Shown piece by piece: positions 27,847 to 36,935 of a stretch of DNA of 64,000 bases. The stretch comes from Natronococcus pandeyae. Lineage in GTDB: Archaea; Halobacteriota; Halobacteria; Halobacteriales; Natrialbaceae. The position numbers were made by a program, and so were the translations under genes. The notes under the pieces are model-generated. The model searched no databases. It saw nothing but the letters and a program-made list of their open reading frames with translations, and was not told the origin of the DNA. The stretch spans positions 1 to 64,000 of the forward strand of contig NZ_PHNJ01000011.1 in the NCBI RefSeq assembly GCF_008122205.1, written 5' to 3'. Numbering within the stretch: the stretch's first letter is position 1; every line of letters begins with the position of its first letter.

Positions 27847-29082
27847 GTGTCCGAGACGGTGACGAAGACGCTACAGGCAACACTCGCCACACCCACTACG
27901 GGCAAGGAGCAACGCCTACAGCGACTCTTGGACACCTACAGAGACGCACTCCACGACGCATTCGACGCGAGGGCAAACACGATGTCTGCCGTCAACGATA
28001 TCATCACACCCTACGATCTACCGTACCAAGCCAAAGACGCGCTCAAGTCCTACGTTCCGAAGCTTCGAAAGACGTACGACGCCCGTGAGATCGATGACGA
28101 GCATCCGCTTCGACTCGTTAACCGGGCCGCAAGGTTCGACTACTCCGACGAGCGTGAGCACGGCTTCGTGTGGCAGGTTCCGATGCCGGGACGTGGGACG
28201 AACTTCTGGATTCCGATTCAGATCAACCCCGAACAGGAATCCCTGTGGTTCGACCTACTCAACGACGACGCGAAAGCTGGCGAACTCCGTTTGCAGCGTC
28301 ACCGGACGTCGTGGGAGTTGCACGTCACCGTTGAGTTCTCGGTCGATGAACCGACCGAACCGGACGATCCAACGTACATCGGTTTCGACGTCGGCGAGAG
28401 CGCGTTGATTACGGGCTGTGCCCTCAAACGCGACGTGCCACGGGAACCGATGCTCGAGAGTGGCAGTCGGGCGCGACACCTCCGCAAAGAGATGTTCACG
28501 ACGCTGAAGCGTCTGCAAGAACGCGACGCTGCCGAGTGGCGGATTGACGAGCGATTCAATTACTACCAGAACGCCTTGACAGATATCGTCGAGAAGGCGT
28601 CGCTGGAAGCCGTCGAGTACGCCCAACAGTTCGACGATCCGGTGATCGTGCTCGAGGACTTATCGTACATCCGTGAGCAGTTAGACTACGGCAAGTTCAT
28701 GAACCGTCGCCTTCATGCGTGGGCGTTCGCCCGACTTCAAGGACGCATCGAGGACAAGGCGGCCGAGGTAGGTATTCCAGTCGAGTCCGTTAACGCAGCG
28801 TACACCTCGAAAACGTGCCACGCTTGCGATCGTCTTGGGCGTCGCGACGAGCAGGCAGAGTTTGTCTGCCCACACGACGACTGCCACATAACTAAGTTCC
28901 AAGCAGATATCAACGCAGCGGCGAACATCGCTGCTCGCGTCGATCCGTGGGGAGAGAGCGTTCCTTGGGAACCGGAACGTGATGACTCGCCTCGGAACGG
29001 GAGCGCCAGTGACAGCGCCACAGTCCACCGTGAGACGAGCGAGAAATCCTCGCAGATGACGTTCGCGTCCTACACGGACTGA
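27847..29082 (+). CDS. tnpB: TnpB with canonical catalytic triad
   Basis: A 411-residue TnpB starting at a GTG. It keeps the full RuvC set: Asp181 (IGFDVGES), Glu270 (VIVLEDLSYI) and Asp354 (FQADINAAAN). The zinc finger is CHAC...CPHDDC, though the second half is spaced unusually (CPHDDC). Of the five full-length TnpBs in this window it is the only one with the classical RuvC-II Glu, so the best candidate for an active RNA-guided nuclease. The C-terminal ~45 residues are a polar tail. It is divergent from the 44-residue gene and has a right-end hairpin at 29099-29142. No TnpA nearby. Confidence 0.93.
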   Translation: MSETVTKTLQATLATPTTGKEQRLQRLLDTYRDALHDAFDARANTMSAVNDIITPYDLPYQAKDALKSYVPKLRKTYDAREIDDEHPLRLVNRAARFDYSDEREHGFVWQVPMPGRGTNFWIPIQINPEQESLWFDLLNDDAKAGELRLQRHRTSWELHVTVEFSVDEPTEPDDPTYIGFDVGESALITGCALKRDVPREPMLESGSRARHLRKEMFTTLKRLQERDAAEWRIDERFNYYQNALTDIVEKASLEAVEYAQQFDDPVIVLEDLSYIREQLDYGKFMNRRLHAWAFARLQGRIEDKAAEVGIPVESVNAAYTSKTCHACDRLGRRDEQAEFVCPHDDCHITKFQADINAAANIAARVDPWGESVPWEPERDDSPRNGSASDSATVHRETSEKSSQMTFASYTD

Positions 29083-29098
29083 AACCTGCCAGATTGGA

Positions 29099-29142
29099 TT
29101 CCCCTCGTAGGGGAAGCCCCGCCGTTCACGGCGGGGAGGATG
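29099..29142 (+). repeat. right end / guide-RNA end of the tnpB element
   Basis: Two hairpins: TTCCCCT-CGT-AGGGGAA and CCCCGCCG-TTCA-CGGCGGGG, ending AGGATGTCA. Same layout as the other right ends in the window. Confidence 0.75.
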
Positions 29143-29228
29143 TCACGAGAGTCGATTAGGGATCAGTGCCGGGAAGCATTTCCTCCGTGAGGTTCAGCAG
29201 GTCGCTTCTGACGGTTTCCGAGTGAATT

Positions 29229-29320
29229 GCCTCGGGGTCAAGCCGAGGCACTCGCCTCGCTCATCTGTAGATGACGAGAAAGTTAGCGGAAGCCTCGCCC
29301 TTCAGGGCGGGGTCTAAGCG
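29229..29320 (+). repeat. solo transposon right end, second type
   Basis: The stem GCCTCGG/CCGAGGC (29229-29249) is followed 50 bases on by CGCCC-TTCA-GGGCG (29298-29312). A close relative of the first hairpin occurs at 41034-41054 with no tnpB beside it. Probably a tnpB-element end left without its gene. Confidence 0.45.
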
Positions 29321-29376
29321 ATAGGCCCGCCAACTCAACCCACCGGCCTACGACCCGGCGCGTGATTCTCACATTG

Positions 29377-29604
29377 CTACTCGTCGATGGGCCACCACAC
29401 CACTGCATTCGATCCGACCTCCTTCCGCTCAACCCGCCCCTCCTTGCGCAACTCATCAAGTCGGCGGAGCGTCGTCGCTCGATTCACATCCAAATCTTCC
29501 GCTAACTCCGTCGCAGTCGCCACCGGCTCGTCAACCGACCGTAACGCTTCGAAGACATCTTCGGTCGAAGCCGCCCGCGGTCGCCCACGTCCATCTTTGG
29601 TCAT
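29377..29604 (-). CDS. small winged-helix DNA-binding protein
   Basis: A 75-residue protein that is essentially one winged helix-turn-helix: EDVFEALRSVDEPVATATEL forms the first helices, AEDLDVNRATTLRRLDELRK the recognition helix, and VERKEVGSNAVVWWP the wing. It starts with a basic TKDGRGRPR arm. It is divergent from the tnpB at 29688 across about 80 bases, so it could control that promoter, but a host-gene role is equally possible. Confidence 0.75.
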   Translation of the reverse strand: MTKDGRGRPRAASTEDVFEALRSVDEPVATATELAEDLDVNRATTLRRLDELRKEGRVERKEVGSNAVVWWPIDE

Positions 29605-29658
29605 ACCGCGTCATTGTTGCTGCTCTCGCATAACGTTTCGACCGCTCACCCAAACCTA

Positions 29659-29668
29659 CTTATTATAG
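29659..29668 (+). promoter_or_regulatory. TATA box of the tnpB at 29685/29688
   Basis: CTTATTATAG lies about 25 bases before the paired ATGs at 29685 and 29688, the correct distance for a leaderless haloarchaeal transcript. Confidence 0.55.
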
Positions 29669-29687
29669 AAACACGTGTTGTTAAATG

Positions 29688-31145
29688 ATGGAGCGCACCA
29701 ACACGTTCGACGCACGACCGCTCTCGCACAGAGACCGGTTGCTGCTCCTCGAACTGTTGGACGCCTCCGCCGCCTGTAACAACCAAATCAACTACGAACG
29801 CAGACAAGCCTACTTCCACGCCCGAAACAACGGCAGCCACACCACGTCCGAACTCAAAGACATCGTGTGGAACGCCACCACCCAAGAAAAATACCGCCAA
29901 CGCTACATCCAACAACTCGGCAGCAGCACGCCACAACAACTCTACCGCAAAAACAACGAAGCGTGGCGAAGCTTCTTCGAACTCCTCTCGAAATACCGCG
30001 ACCCCGACGACGACACCGTCACAGACGAACCGAGCCCACCCGGATACTGGAAGGACGACGACAAACGCCGACTCCATACCTGCATCCGACAGGACGGTTA
30101 TACCGTCCAATGGGGCGAACGCAGCCGCCTCGAAATCGTCGTCGGAACCGGGTTGAAAGAGAAGTACGGCCTCGGCTACCACGACCGCCTTCGACTCGAA
30201 ATCCGCGGTGATCCGCGTTGGCGGGGGAAGCAGCGTCGCCTCGAACTCACGTACAATAGAGATGCCGAATCGTTCACTGCACACCAACCCGTCGAACGCG
30301 CCGAGCCGCGCTCTCGGCACCGGCGGGACTATTCTACCACACTGGCCGCCACTCCCGGCGAGGAAGGAGTGGTGGCAGCGGTGGACATCGGCGCGAACAA
30401 CCTCGCCGCTGTCGCAACGAGCGAGGGCGACACCCGCCTGTACCACGGCAGACCCGAATTCGACCGGTTCCGAGAGTGTTCGGAGGAGATCGATCACCTG
30501 CAATCCGAGTTGGCGTACGGGGAGTGGTCGAGTCGACGCATCCGCGAGTTGTATCAACTACGTGGCGACCGACGCGATCACGCGATGGACGCCTTGGTGC
30601 GCGACCTCGCCGGGTGGCTCGCCGAGCACGACGTTCGGAAGTTGTTCGTCGGCGACCTTTCGGGTGTACTTCGATCGCATTGGAGCGCGCGGGTGAACGA
30701 GAAGACGCACCTGTTCTGGGCGCACGGTCGGTTCCGCGAGCGCCTCGAGCACGTCCTCGAAGGCGAGTACGGCATCGAGGTGGAGGAGGAGTCCGAAGGT
30801 AGGTCGTCTTCGCGGTGCCCCGAGTGCGATAGTGAGGTCGTGAATCGCGGCGGCGACCTGTTGCAGTGCCTTGAATGCGGATTCGAGGGGCACAGCGACG
30901 TTGCGGGTGCGGTGAACTTCCTCCAAGCGCAGGTGCAGGCGGAAAAGGAGGTAGACGCGTTAAGTGGGTCGATGGCTCGACCCGCGGTCTCCGGTCAGAA
31001 CAGGCCTTGCGAGAAGGGACACCGGTTGGTGCCCTGCCTCGAGTGGAATGATCACGAGTGGCGACGCTCGGATCGCTCGACCAAAGAGGAATCCGCAAAC
31101 CGGAGTACCCGCGAGGGGAAACTTGCCTCCGGGGAGTCGGCGTAG
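29688..31145 (+). CDS. tnpB: TnpB lacking the usual RuvC-II glutamate
   Basis: A 485-residue TnpB (two ATGs, 29685 and 29688, are equally possible). RuvC-I Asp is in AAVDIGANN (about 234), RuvC-III Asp in FEGHSDVAGA (about 405), and the zinc finger is CPEC...CLEC. In place of the expected V-x-E-D-L it has LFVGDLSGVLRSHWS with no Glu within ten residues, so cleavage may need a Glu from elsewhere or be lost. Its nearest relatives here are the TnpBs at 22479 and 34225, sharing the opening 'RxNTF.AxPLS' or similar. It is followed by right-end hairpins at 31147-31197. Confidence 0.92.
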   Translation: MERTNTFDARPLSHRDRLLLLELLDASAACNNQINYERRQAYFHARNNGSHTTSELKDIVWNATTQEKYRQRYIQQLGSSTPQQLYRKNNEAWRSFFELLSKYRDPDDDTVTDEPSPPGYWKDDDKRRLHTCIRQDGYTVQWGERSRLEIVVGTGLKEKYGLGYHDRLRLEIRGDPRWRGKQRRLELTYNRDAESFTAHQPVERAEPRSRHRRDYSTTLAATPGEEGVVAAVDIGANNLAAVATSEGDTRLYHGRPEFDRFRECSEEIDHLQSELAYGEWSSRRIRELYQLRGDRRDHAMDALVRDLAGWLAEHDVRKLFVGDLSGVLRSHWSARVNEKTHLFWAHGRFRERLEHVLEGEYGIEVEEESEGRSSSRCPECDSEVVNRGGDLLQCLECGFEGHSDVAGAVNFLQAQVQAEKEVDALSGSMARPAVSGQNRPCEKGHRLVPCLEWNDHEWRRSDRSTKEESANRSTREGKLASGESA

Positions 31146-31146
31146 G

Positions 31147-31197
31147 CCGAATCTCCCGCGGAGGAATCCTCGCCGTTCACGGCGGGGAGGGAGTCAA
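31147..31197 (+). repeat. right end / guide-RNA end of the tnpB element
   Basis: CTCCCGCGGAG, then CCTCGCCG-TTCA-CGGCGGGG and AGGGAGTCAA. Starts two bases after the tnpB stop. Confidence 0.7.
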
Positions 31198-31253
31198 GTT
31201 GGACTAGTCAAGCCTGCCAAGGAGTTTACTTCGTCGATACACTATCCGTGACG

Positions 31254-33584
31254 ATGAGCGAGCAGGAAAACACCTCTGGCCCCCCGTTTCGAAATACTCG
31301 GGATGAGACCGAGGCACTCCAGCGCTCTCTTACGCTTCTGAACAGCGTCGACGATGGCATCTACCAGCTAGACGCTGAGGGGCGGTTCATCGCCGTAAAC
31401 GACGCCATTACCGAAATAACAGGCTACACGCAGGACGAACTCCTCGGCGAGCACGTTTCAGTTCTCGTTGAAGATGCGGATGTGAGACGTCTTGAACGCG
31501 AAATTCGAGCCCGAGTCGAAACTGGCGAAGATCCGAACACGACGTTCAATCTCGCGATCGAGACTGCTACTGGTGAGCGCGTCCCCTGTGAGCTTCGATT
31601 CAGCCTCCTTGGAGACGAGAGTGAGGTGGAGGGAACCGTCGGTGTTGTTCGGCAGGTTGAGGACCACGACCGGACGAACGATCAACTGCCGTCGATCTGG
31701 GAAACCTACGAATCGATCTCGTCCGTTATCGATGAAGCTGACATCGGTGTGTTCGTCCTCGACGAAGCGTTCGATGTCGTGTGGATCGACGAAACGGCCG
31801 AGGAATTCTTTGGTGTCGACCGAACCGAGCTCATCGGTCGGGACAAACGGACGCTGATTCAGGAGCGGATCCGCGATCGATTTGCCGATCCCGATTCGTT
31901 TGTGGAGACGGTCCTGGCGACCTACGATGACAATACCTACGTCGAGCAGTTCGAGTGTCGGATTACCGCGTCTGGCGACCGCGAAGAACGCTGGCTCGAA
32001 CACCGAAGCAAGCCGATCGAGTCCGGTCGATATACGGGTGGACGGGTCGAACTCTACTACGATATCACCGACCGGAAAGCGGCTGAACATGCGAGACGGA
32101 CCAGTGAGCAGCGGCTGCGACAGGAATACGAACTCACGGAACTCATTCTGGAGACGAGTCCCGTCGGAATCGCCGTCGTGAATCGAGATGGATCAACCGC
32201 CCGTGTAAACGAACGGATGACGGACCTGCTCGATTTGCCGGCGGACAGCGAGTCGTACACCACGGATCAACGAGACATGTACGACGAGAGCGGTGCGTTC
32301 ATTCCGGAGGAAGACCGTCCCGTGTCTCGCGTGTTCGAGATCGGGGAGTCCGTAACCAATCGGGAGATACTCCTCAAACGGTCAGATGGACAGCGCCGGT
32401 GGCTCTCGATAACTGCGAGACCGATCACCGACGAACAGGGTGAACTTGACCGGGTCGTCGAGACTGCAACAGAGATCACCGATCTGAAAGAATTAGCAGA
32501 CCGGCGCAAGCGGGCGCTGGACGAACGGGAGAAGGAGCTTGCCGCCGTGCAACTCGCGACGAACCTGCTCGAATCCGGCGACCAACCGGTCGACCAACTC
32601 ATTCAAGAGTTCGTGACCGTACTCCCGCAATTTTTCCAATATCCGGAGCGAACAGACGCACGGGTCTCGATCGGCAGCGCCGTGGCTACCACGGACGAAT
32701 ACGACCTGCTCGACGACCGGATCACGTCTCGTACTTCCACGGTCAACGGGACGCCGATCACGATCGACATCGTCCTCCACGAGACGGCCGATATCTCCGG
32801 GGCCGAGACGCAAGAATTTCTCCACGAGGAACAGGAGTTGATCGACACGCTCGCGATGCTTTTGAAGTTATATTTCGATCGACGGGAGTATATCGACGAT
32901 CTCCGGGAGTCGAACAAGCGCCTCGAACAGTTCGCGTACGCCGCCTCACACGACCTCCAAGAACCACTGCGGATGGTCTCCAGTTACTTGCAACTCATCG
33001 ATCATCGGTACGCTGACGAACTCGATACCGACGGCGAAGAATTCCTTACGTACGCCATCAACGGCGCCGACCGAATGCGAGAGATGATCGACAGCTTACT
33101 CCAGTACTCTCGCGTCGAAAGCCGAGGTGACCCCTTCGAAGCGGTCGATCTTGACGCAGTGCTCGCTGACGTACTGGGAGATTACCAACTCTCGATCGAA
33201 GAACACGATGCAGAACTCTCTTCGGAGCCATTACCGACCGTCGAAGGCGACGCCAGTCAACTCCGACAGGTCTTTCAGAATCTTATTGACAACGCGATCG
33301 AATACAGCGGTCCCGACCCCCCGTGTGTGCACGTCTCTGCCGAACGCACCGGAGACGAATGGGTAATCACCGTTACTGACGAGGGGATCGGTATCGATCC
33401 CGACAACGCGGATCGCGTCTTCGAGGTGTTCGAGCGGCTCCATACACGTGACGAGCACGCCGGAACCGGCATCGGGCTCGCACTTTGTCGTCGCATCATC
33501 GAGCGCCACGGCGGCGAGATCTGGGTCGACTCCGAACCGGGCGAGGGATCGGCGTTCTCGTTTACGCTCCCGGCCACCCGGTAA
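31254..33584 (+). CDS. PAS-domain sensor histidine kinase
   Basis: A 776-residue soluble kinase. Three PAS domains lie at about 25-140 (opening LTLLNSVDDGIYQLDAEGRF), 160-275 and 290-415, then a linker with a GAF-like segment (about 440-545). The HisKA H-box is YAASHDLQEPLRMVSSYLQL (about 565), and the HATPase part has the N-box LIDNAIEYS, G1 DEGIGI and G2 GTGIGL. No membrane helix and no receiver domain, so it senses a cytoplasmic cue and must pass phosphate to a separate regulator not found nearby. The ATG at 31254 is preferred to the GTG 6 bases earlier. It sits directly after a tnpB right end and may be cargo. Confidence 0.92.
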   Translation: MSEQENTSGPPFRNTRDETEALQRSLTLLNSVDDGIYQLDAEGRFIAVNDAITEITGYTQDELLGEHVSVLVEDADVRRLEREIRARVETGEDPNTTFNLAIETATGERVPCELRFSLLGDESEVEGTVGVVRQVEDHDRTNDQLPSIWETYESISSVIDEADIGVFVLDEAFDVVWIDETAEEFFGVDRTELIGRDKRTLIQERIRDRFADPDSFVETVLATYDDNTYVEQFECRITASGDREERWLEHRSKPIESGRYTGGRVELYYDITDRKAAEHARRTSEQRLRQEYELTELILETSPVGIAVVNRDGSTARVNERMTDLLDLPADSESYTTDQRDMYDESGAFIPEEDRPVSRVFEIGESVTNREILLKRSDGQRRWLSITARPITDEQGELDRVVETATEITDLKELADRRKRALDEREKELAAVQLATNLLESGDQPVDQLIQEFVTVLPQFFQYPERTDARVSIGSAVATTDEYDLLDDRITSRTSTVNGTPITIDIVLHETADISGAETQEFLHEEQELIDTLAMLLKLYFDRREYIDDLRESNKRLEQFAYAASHDLQEPLRMVSSYLQLIDHRYADELDTDGEEFLTYAINGADRMREMIDSLLQYSRVESRGDPFEAVDLDAVLADVLGDYQLSIEEHDAELSSEPLPTVEGDASQLRQVFQNLIDNAIEYSGPDPPCVHVSAERTGDEWVITVTDEGIGIDPDNADRVFEVFERLHTRDEHAGTGIGLALCRRIIERHGGEIWVDSEPGEGSAFSFTLPATR

Positions 33585-33849
33585 CATCCCGGCCCGCTCG
33601 CTATGTTACCCCACCCTACTCGCTCACGGCTTGCGCCGTTCGCTCCGTGAGAGTGGGGTTTCCTGTTTCCACGACGCGCTTTGCAGATACGGGTGTATCC
33701 CCTCATCGTCGTGAGTAAGTACCTCGCGGCCGGGCTGAGCGTCGGCGTCGCGCTGAAGGAGGAGTCCAGACCGGCACCACGGTTTTTTGCCACCGCTTGC
33801 TTCGGCGGGACGCCTCTCTTGTTCCCGCCGCCCGCTGTCTGCCAGGATC
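33585..33849. other. gap with a possible transposon-end remnant
   Basis: No gene. The inverted pair CTCACGG/CCGTGAG around 33631-33651 and the phrase GGTTTCCTGTTTCCACGACG suggest an old element end. I see nothing else. Confidence 0.25.
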
Positions 33850-34060
33850 TCGGTGCCGGGGGCGCGATCAAGACGGGATATCTGGCGGCGCTCGCGGACG
33901 GGGTCGATATTACGGCGACCCTCGACGGTGACGGTCAGATGGACCACTCCCAGCTGCCGCGGCTGCTGGATTCCGATCGTCGACGATGAGGCCGACTACG
34001 CGAAGGCCAATCGCTTGCTGTACCCTGATACGAGAGTGCCTCGAGGCCGGCGAACGCGAT
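33850..34060 (+). pseudogene. family 2 glycosyltransferase fragment
   Basis: The frame reads GAGGAIKTGYLAALADGVDI, then TATLDGDGQMDHSQLPRLLD, and continues after a frame change as IPIVDDEADYAKANRLL. This is the central part of a GT2 enzyme of the dolichol-phosphate-mannose-synthase type, with the metal-binding DGDGQMD. Both ends are missing and a frameshift lies near 33975. Likely a relic of surface-glycan synthesis, like the epimerase tails around it. Confidence 0.75.
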
Positions 34061-34147
34061 CGGCAGTGAGACGAGCGCGCAGTGCGGTGTATACGCCCCC
34101 GAGTACGCTTTTTTCTCCTCGTGTCGTCTACCGAATATGGGACTTCT

Positions 34148-34180
34148 CGATTGACATCCTCCCCGCCCTGATGGGTGAGG
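34148..34180 (-). repeat. right end of the minus-strand tnpB element
   Basis: TTGACATCCTCCCCGCCC, then a TGATGGGTGAGGA turn: the reverse complement of the GGGAGGATGTCAA right-end signature found after the plus-strand tnpBs. Confidence 0.6.
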
Positions 34181-34224
34181 ATTCCCATGTGGGCGACACA
34201 GCCAAGAGTCGCTTCGTGGTGAAC

Positions 34225-35631
34225 TTACGGGTTCACTGACGCCTCGTTGGTCGACTGACCACCGCGTTCCCCGCTACCGACGGGTGTCCACGAGTGATCG
34301 TTCCACTGGAGGTGCGTGACCCCAAGATTGGGATCATCGCCCCGCGTGCGTTCAGCACCACGGGCAGTGGGCCGTGCCATCGGCCCGAATACGTCTGCAA
34401 ACGACGCCTGTGATTGTTCGACGAGCAGGTTCACCGCCCCAACCACGTCCGCGTGACCATCGAACTCACAGTCCAAACAACGGATATCGTCGCCATCGCG
34501 ATCGACGGCTTCGCCAGTCGCTCCACAACACGGACAAGTCGAACTCGACCCCGCCTCCGACTCCTCCCGAAGCCGCATTCCATCGACTTCCTCGAACACG
34601 TCCGAAAGTCGCTTACAGAGTACCCCGTGACTCCAAAACGCATGGGTCTTCGTGTTGACGGTGACCGACCAGTGCGTTGAGAGAACGTCGGTCAGATCAC
34701 CGACGATCACCTCTTCGACACCACGTTCGTCGAGCCACTCCACGAGATGTCTCACTGCGGCGTCGTGGTGGTGATCCCGGCGGTTGCGTCGGTCGTCGTA
34801 CCGGCGTTCGATCCGCTCGCTGGTATAGACGCCGTCGGGAAGGTTCGATTGCAGGTCTGCGATATGCGTGGAGATTGACTGGAAGCGGGTGAACTCGCTG
34901 CGGGCGTTGAAGACGAGGGCGTCTCCGGCGTCGGTGACGACGCTGAAGGTGTTGTTGGCTCCGACGTCGATTGCGGCGGTGGTCGCCTGAGATGGCGTGG
35001 TTGCGTTCCCGGAGGGTGTGTAAGTCTGTCCACCCGCGTGAACGGTAAGAGTTGGCTGTTTCACGGGGTGCCTGACGCGAACCACGTCGTACGTCTCATC
35101 GTACCACAATTGCAACTGACAGTCTTTGCCCTGCCATCGTTGAACGCCCTTGAGATTGAGTCGAAGGCGCTGATTGCCGCCGTAGTCGTACTTCTCTTTG
35201 AGTGCCTTTCCGATAGTGAACTGGATGGTAGAACGGTCGCCGTCCCACTCGATTTCGTACAGGTCGTTCCGAATCAATGTGAACAGGGGATAGCCGTCCG
35301 ATCGGTTCCCCCAGTACCCCGGTAATCCGGGTTCGTCCGCGAGTTCTCCGCGTTCGTATTTCCCATCGAGGTCGAAGTACGATCGCCATTGCCCTCGGTT
35401 TTTGCGTTCGAGTTGGTCGAACGTGCCACTGCCGATGACGGGAACGTACTTCTCTCGAAGGTCGCGGAGATCGACTTTGTACACGTTGCCGTTGGGGTCG
35501 AAGTAGGCTTCGTGGCGGCGGTAGTTGATTTCGTTGTAGCAGGCATCGCTGGACGCGGCGAACTCACAGTAGATGCGTTTCTCCTCAGGTGAGGGAAACG
35601 TCGCCACGTATGAGTTCGTTCGGTCGTCCAT
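34225..35631 (-). CDS. tnpB: TnpB lacking the usual RuvC-II glutamate
   Basis: A 468-residue TnpB on the minus strand from the ATG at 35631 (MDDRTNSYV). It has RuvC-I Asp in AAIDVGANN, RuvC-III Asp in FDGHADVVGA and zinc finger CPCC...CLDC. The RuvC-II site reads EVIVGDLTDVLSTHWS: Glu is replaced by Gly and none follows closely, exactly as in the TnpB at 29688. The shared THWSV.TKTHxFW segment links these two and the 22479 protein as one subfamily. Solo element, no TnpA. Confidence 0.92.
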   Translation of the reverse strand: MDDRTNSYVATFPSPEEKRIYCEFAASSDACYNEINYRRHEAYFDPNGNVYKVDLRDLREKYVPVIGSGTFDQLERKNRGQWRSYFDLDGKYERGELADEPGLPGYWGNRSDGYPLFTLIRNDLYEIEWDGDRSTIQFTIGKALKEKYDYGGNQRLRLNLKGVQRWQGKDCQLQLWYDETYDVVRVRHPVKQPTLTVHAGGQTYTPSGNATTPSQATTAAIDVGANNTFSVVTDAGDALVFNARSEFTRFQSISTHIADLQSNLPDGVYTSERIERRYDDRRNRRDHHHDAAVRHLVEWLDERGVEEVIVGDLTDVLSTHWSVTVNTKTHAFWSHGVLCKRLSDVFEEVDGMRLREESEAGSSSTCPCCGATGEAVDRDGDDIRCLDCEFDGHADVVGAVNLLVEQSQASFADVFGPMARPTARGAERTRGDDPNLGVTHLQWNDHSWTPVGSGERGGQSTNEASVNP

Positions 35632-35714
35632 TACGTCTACCATTCACACGCGGTTATTTAAAGCGGGTGTCGCAGCCTGTTGATTTTGGTGTATGAGTAA
35701 GCAGTGTCGGCTTA

Positions 35715-35745
35715 CCCCGCCCTAAAGGGACGGGGCTTGCGCCTC
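35715..35745. repeat. transposon-end hairpin abutting epimerase tail B
   Basis: CCCCGCCCT-AAAG-GGACGGGG (35718-35737) followed by CTTGCGCCTCGC. It resembles the solo right end at 29298-29320 and lies about 15 bases from the start of epimerase tail B. Confidence 0.45.
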
Positions 35746-35754
35746 GCTATTCTC

Positions 35755-35905
35755 CGTCAGATAGAGAGGTCCGGATCGCAGCAGGGCGTTGGCTTCGAGC
35801 TCTCGGCGGGGGTGTGGTCGGCGTCGCCCTCGCGAGGCTCACCGAACTCGCCCTCGAGCGCGGGATCGATCGCGTCGCGGCCGCCTGCGGTGAGCGGCCG
35901 GCTGT
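35755..35905 (-). pseudogene. epimerase 3'-tail fragment B
   Basis: The frame GRDAIDPALEGEFGEPREGD then ADHTPAESSKP corresponds to the epimerase C-terminal region. The last ~25 codons are missing and replaced by GGATCCGGAC-like sequence that is shared almost exactly with fragment C, so B and C derive from one parent. Same orientation as the intact gene. Confidence 0.8.
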
Positions 35906-36251
35906 CGCTGGTGGCCGTCGAGCCGCCAGTGAGGATCGTGTTGCTGACGCTCGAGGCGGACGCGGTGACTCAGAGCGAAAGCAGAACCGGTCAGTACGGA
36001 CGCCCATGGACACATCCGCCACGGCAGCGACTGACGACCGCTGTTGCGGTGGCACACACGGTGTGTTTGGACGATACAAACGCAGCCAGGCGGGTCTTGT
36101 CCCCCAGCAATGGTAACTACTAACACTGCACACACCGAAGCTCTACACATGGAGACGACGGAACGGACCATCCAGGCATCGATACGGACGGACGTAGAGC
36201 ATCTGCTGTCACACCATCCGCGACATAGAAACTCCGCCGGTACCTGACGCC

Positions 36252-36623
36252 GTGACCTTCCCCGACCTTGCGGTGAATCTCATCTATACCGTCCTCTGTT
36301 TAGTGCCGGGGTTCATCAGCCTGCAGACGGTGATCTACACCGCGAACCTCGAGGTAGACCTGAGCGAATTCGAGAAGTCGACGTGGAGTCTCGTCGGGAG
36401 CGGCGTCTCCTTGTCGGTATTGTACTTCTTGTACGTCGGTTGGATGGGCATCGCGACGGGACACTTCGTGCTCGTTCGCCCGCTCGACATTGGCTGGGTC
36501 GAACTCGTCGCCGTCTATCCACTCCTTCTCGCCGTGGCAGTCCTGGTGGGATACGCCAGCGCGAAGATCATCGTTCGGACGCGGGAGACACCGATGGATT
36601 CCCAACTCGAGACGAGCCAGTGA
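36252..36623 (+). CDS. three-helix membrane protein
   Basis: A 123-residue protein from a GTG, with hydrophobic segments at about 6-30 (LIYTVLCLVPGFISLQTVIY), 45-65 (GSGVSLSVLYFLYVGWMGIA) and 78-103 (VELVAVYPLLLAVAVLVGYA), and a short charged tail. The first 30 residues resemble the opening of DUF6338-type proteins (membrane proteins next to various accessory genes), but the match is by eye only. Function unknown. Confidence 0.6.
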   Translation: MTFPDLAVNLIYTVLCLVPGFISLQTVIYTANLEVDLSEFEKSTWSLVGSGVSLSVLYFLYVGWMGIATGHFVLVRPLDIGWVELVAVYPLLLAVAVLVGYASAKIIVRTRETPMDSQLETSQ

Positions 36624-36935
36624 CGGCAAGGAGTGACAGGATGGGCTGGCCACAGATTGGAGTTCCACCCGCACGAGACAGCGCTCATCGCCAGAGACGG
36701 CGGCGTGTCCGTTCACGGCGTCGTTGCCGATGGCTCGGTCGACCGTCGCTTCCGTGACTCCGTTGATTCGGTCGCTGTCGACTGCTGTAGTGATGCCGTC
36801 GACGATATTCGCGGCCGTCGTCTTCGGCGCTGTGAGGGCGAGTGCTGACAGCGCAACTCGGTCACCGATCGCATAAGTGCGGGGAATGTCCGGCTCGGCC
36901 GTTCTGTCGAGCACCCATTGCATCCGGGAACACGT
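36624..36935. other. gap between convergent genes
   Basis: About 310 bases between the membrane protein and the next minus-strand gene. Open frames here are short and arginine-rich in every phase. Nothing supported. Confidence 0.4.

Noticed and set aside
33600-33680. A rho-independent-style terminator after the histidine kinase
   Set aside because: The inverted pair lacks a T-run and lies near transposon-like words; archaeal termination cannot be inferred from it.
36633-36848. 71-codon plus-strand frame after the three-helix membrane protein
   Set aside because: The minus-strand frame in the same place is equally open. Neither has a start context or protein-like composition.
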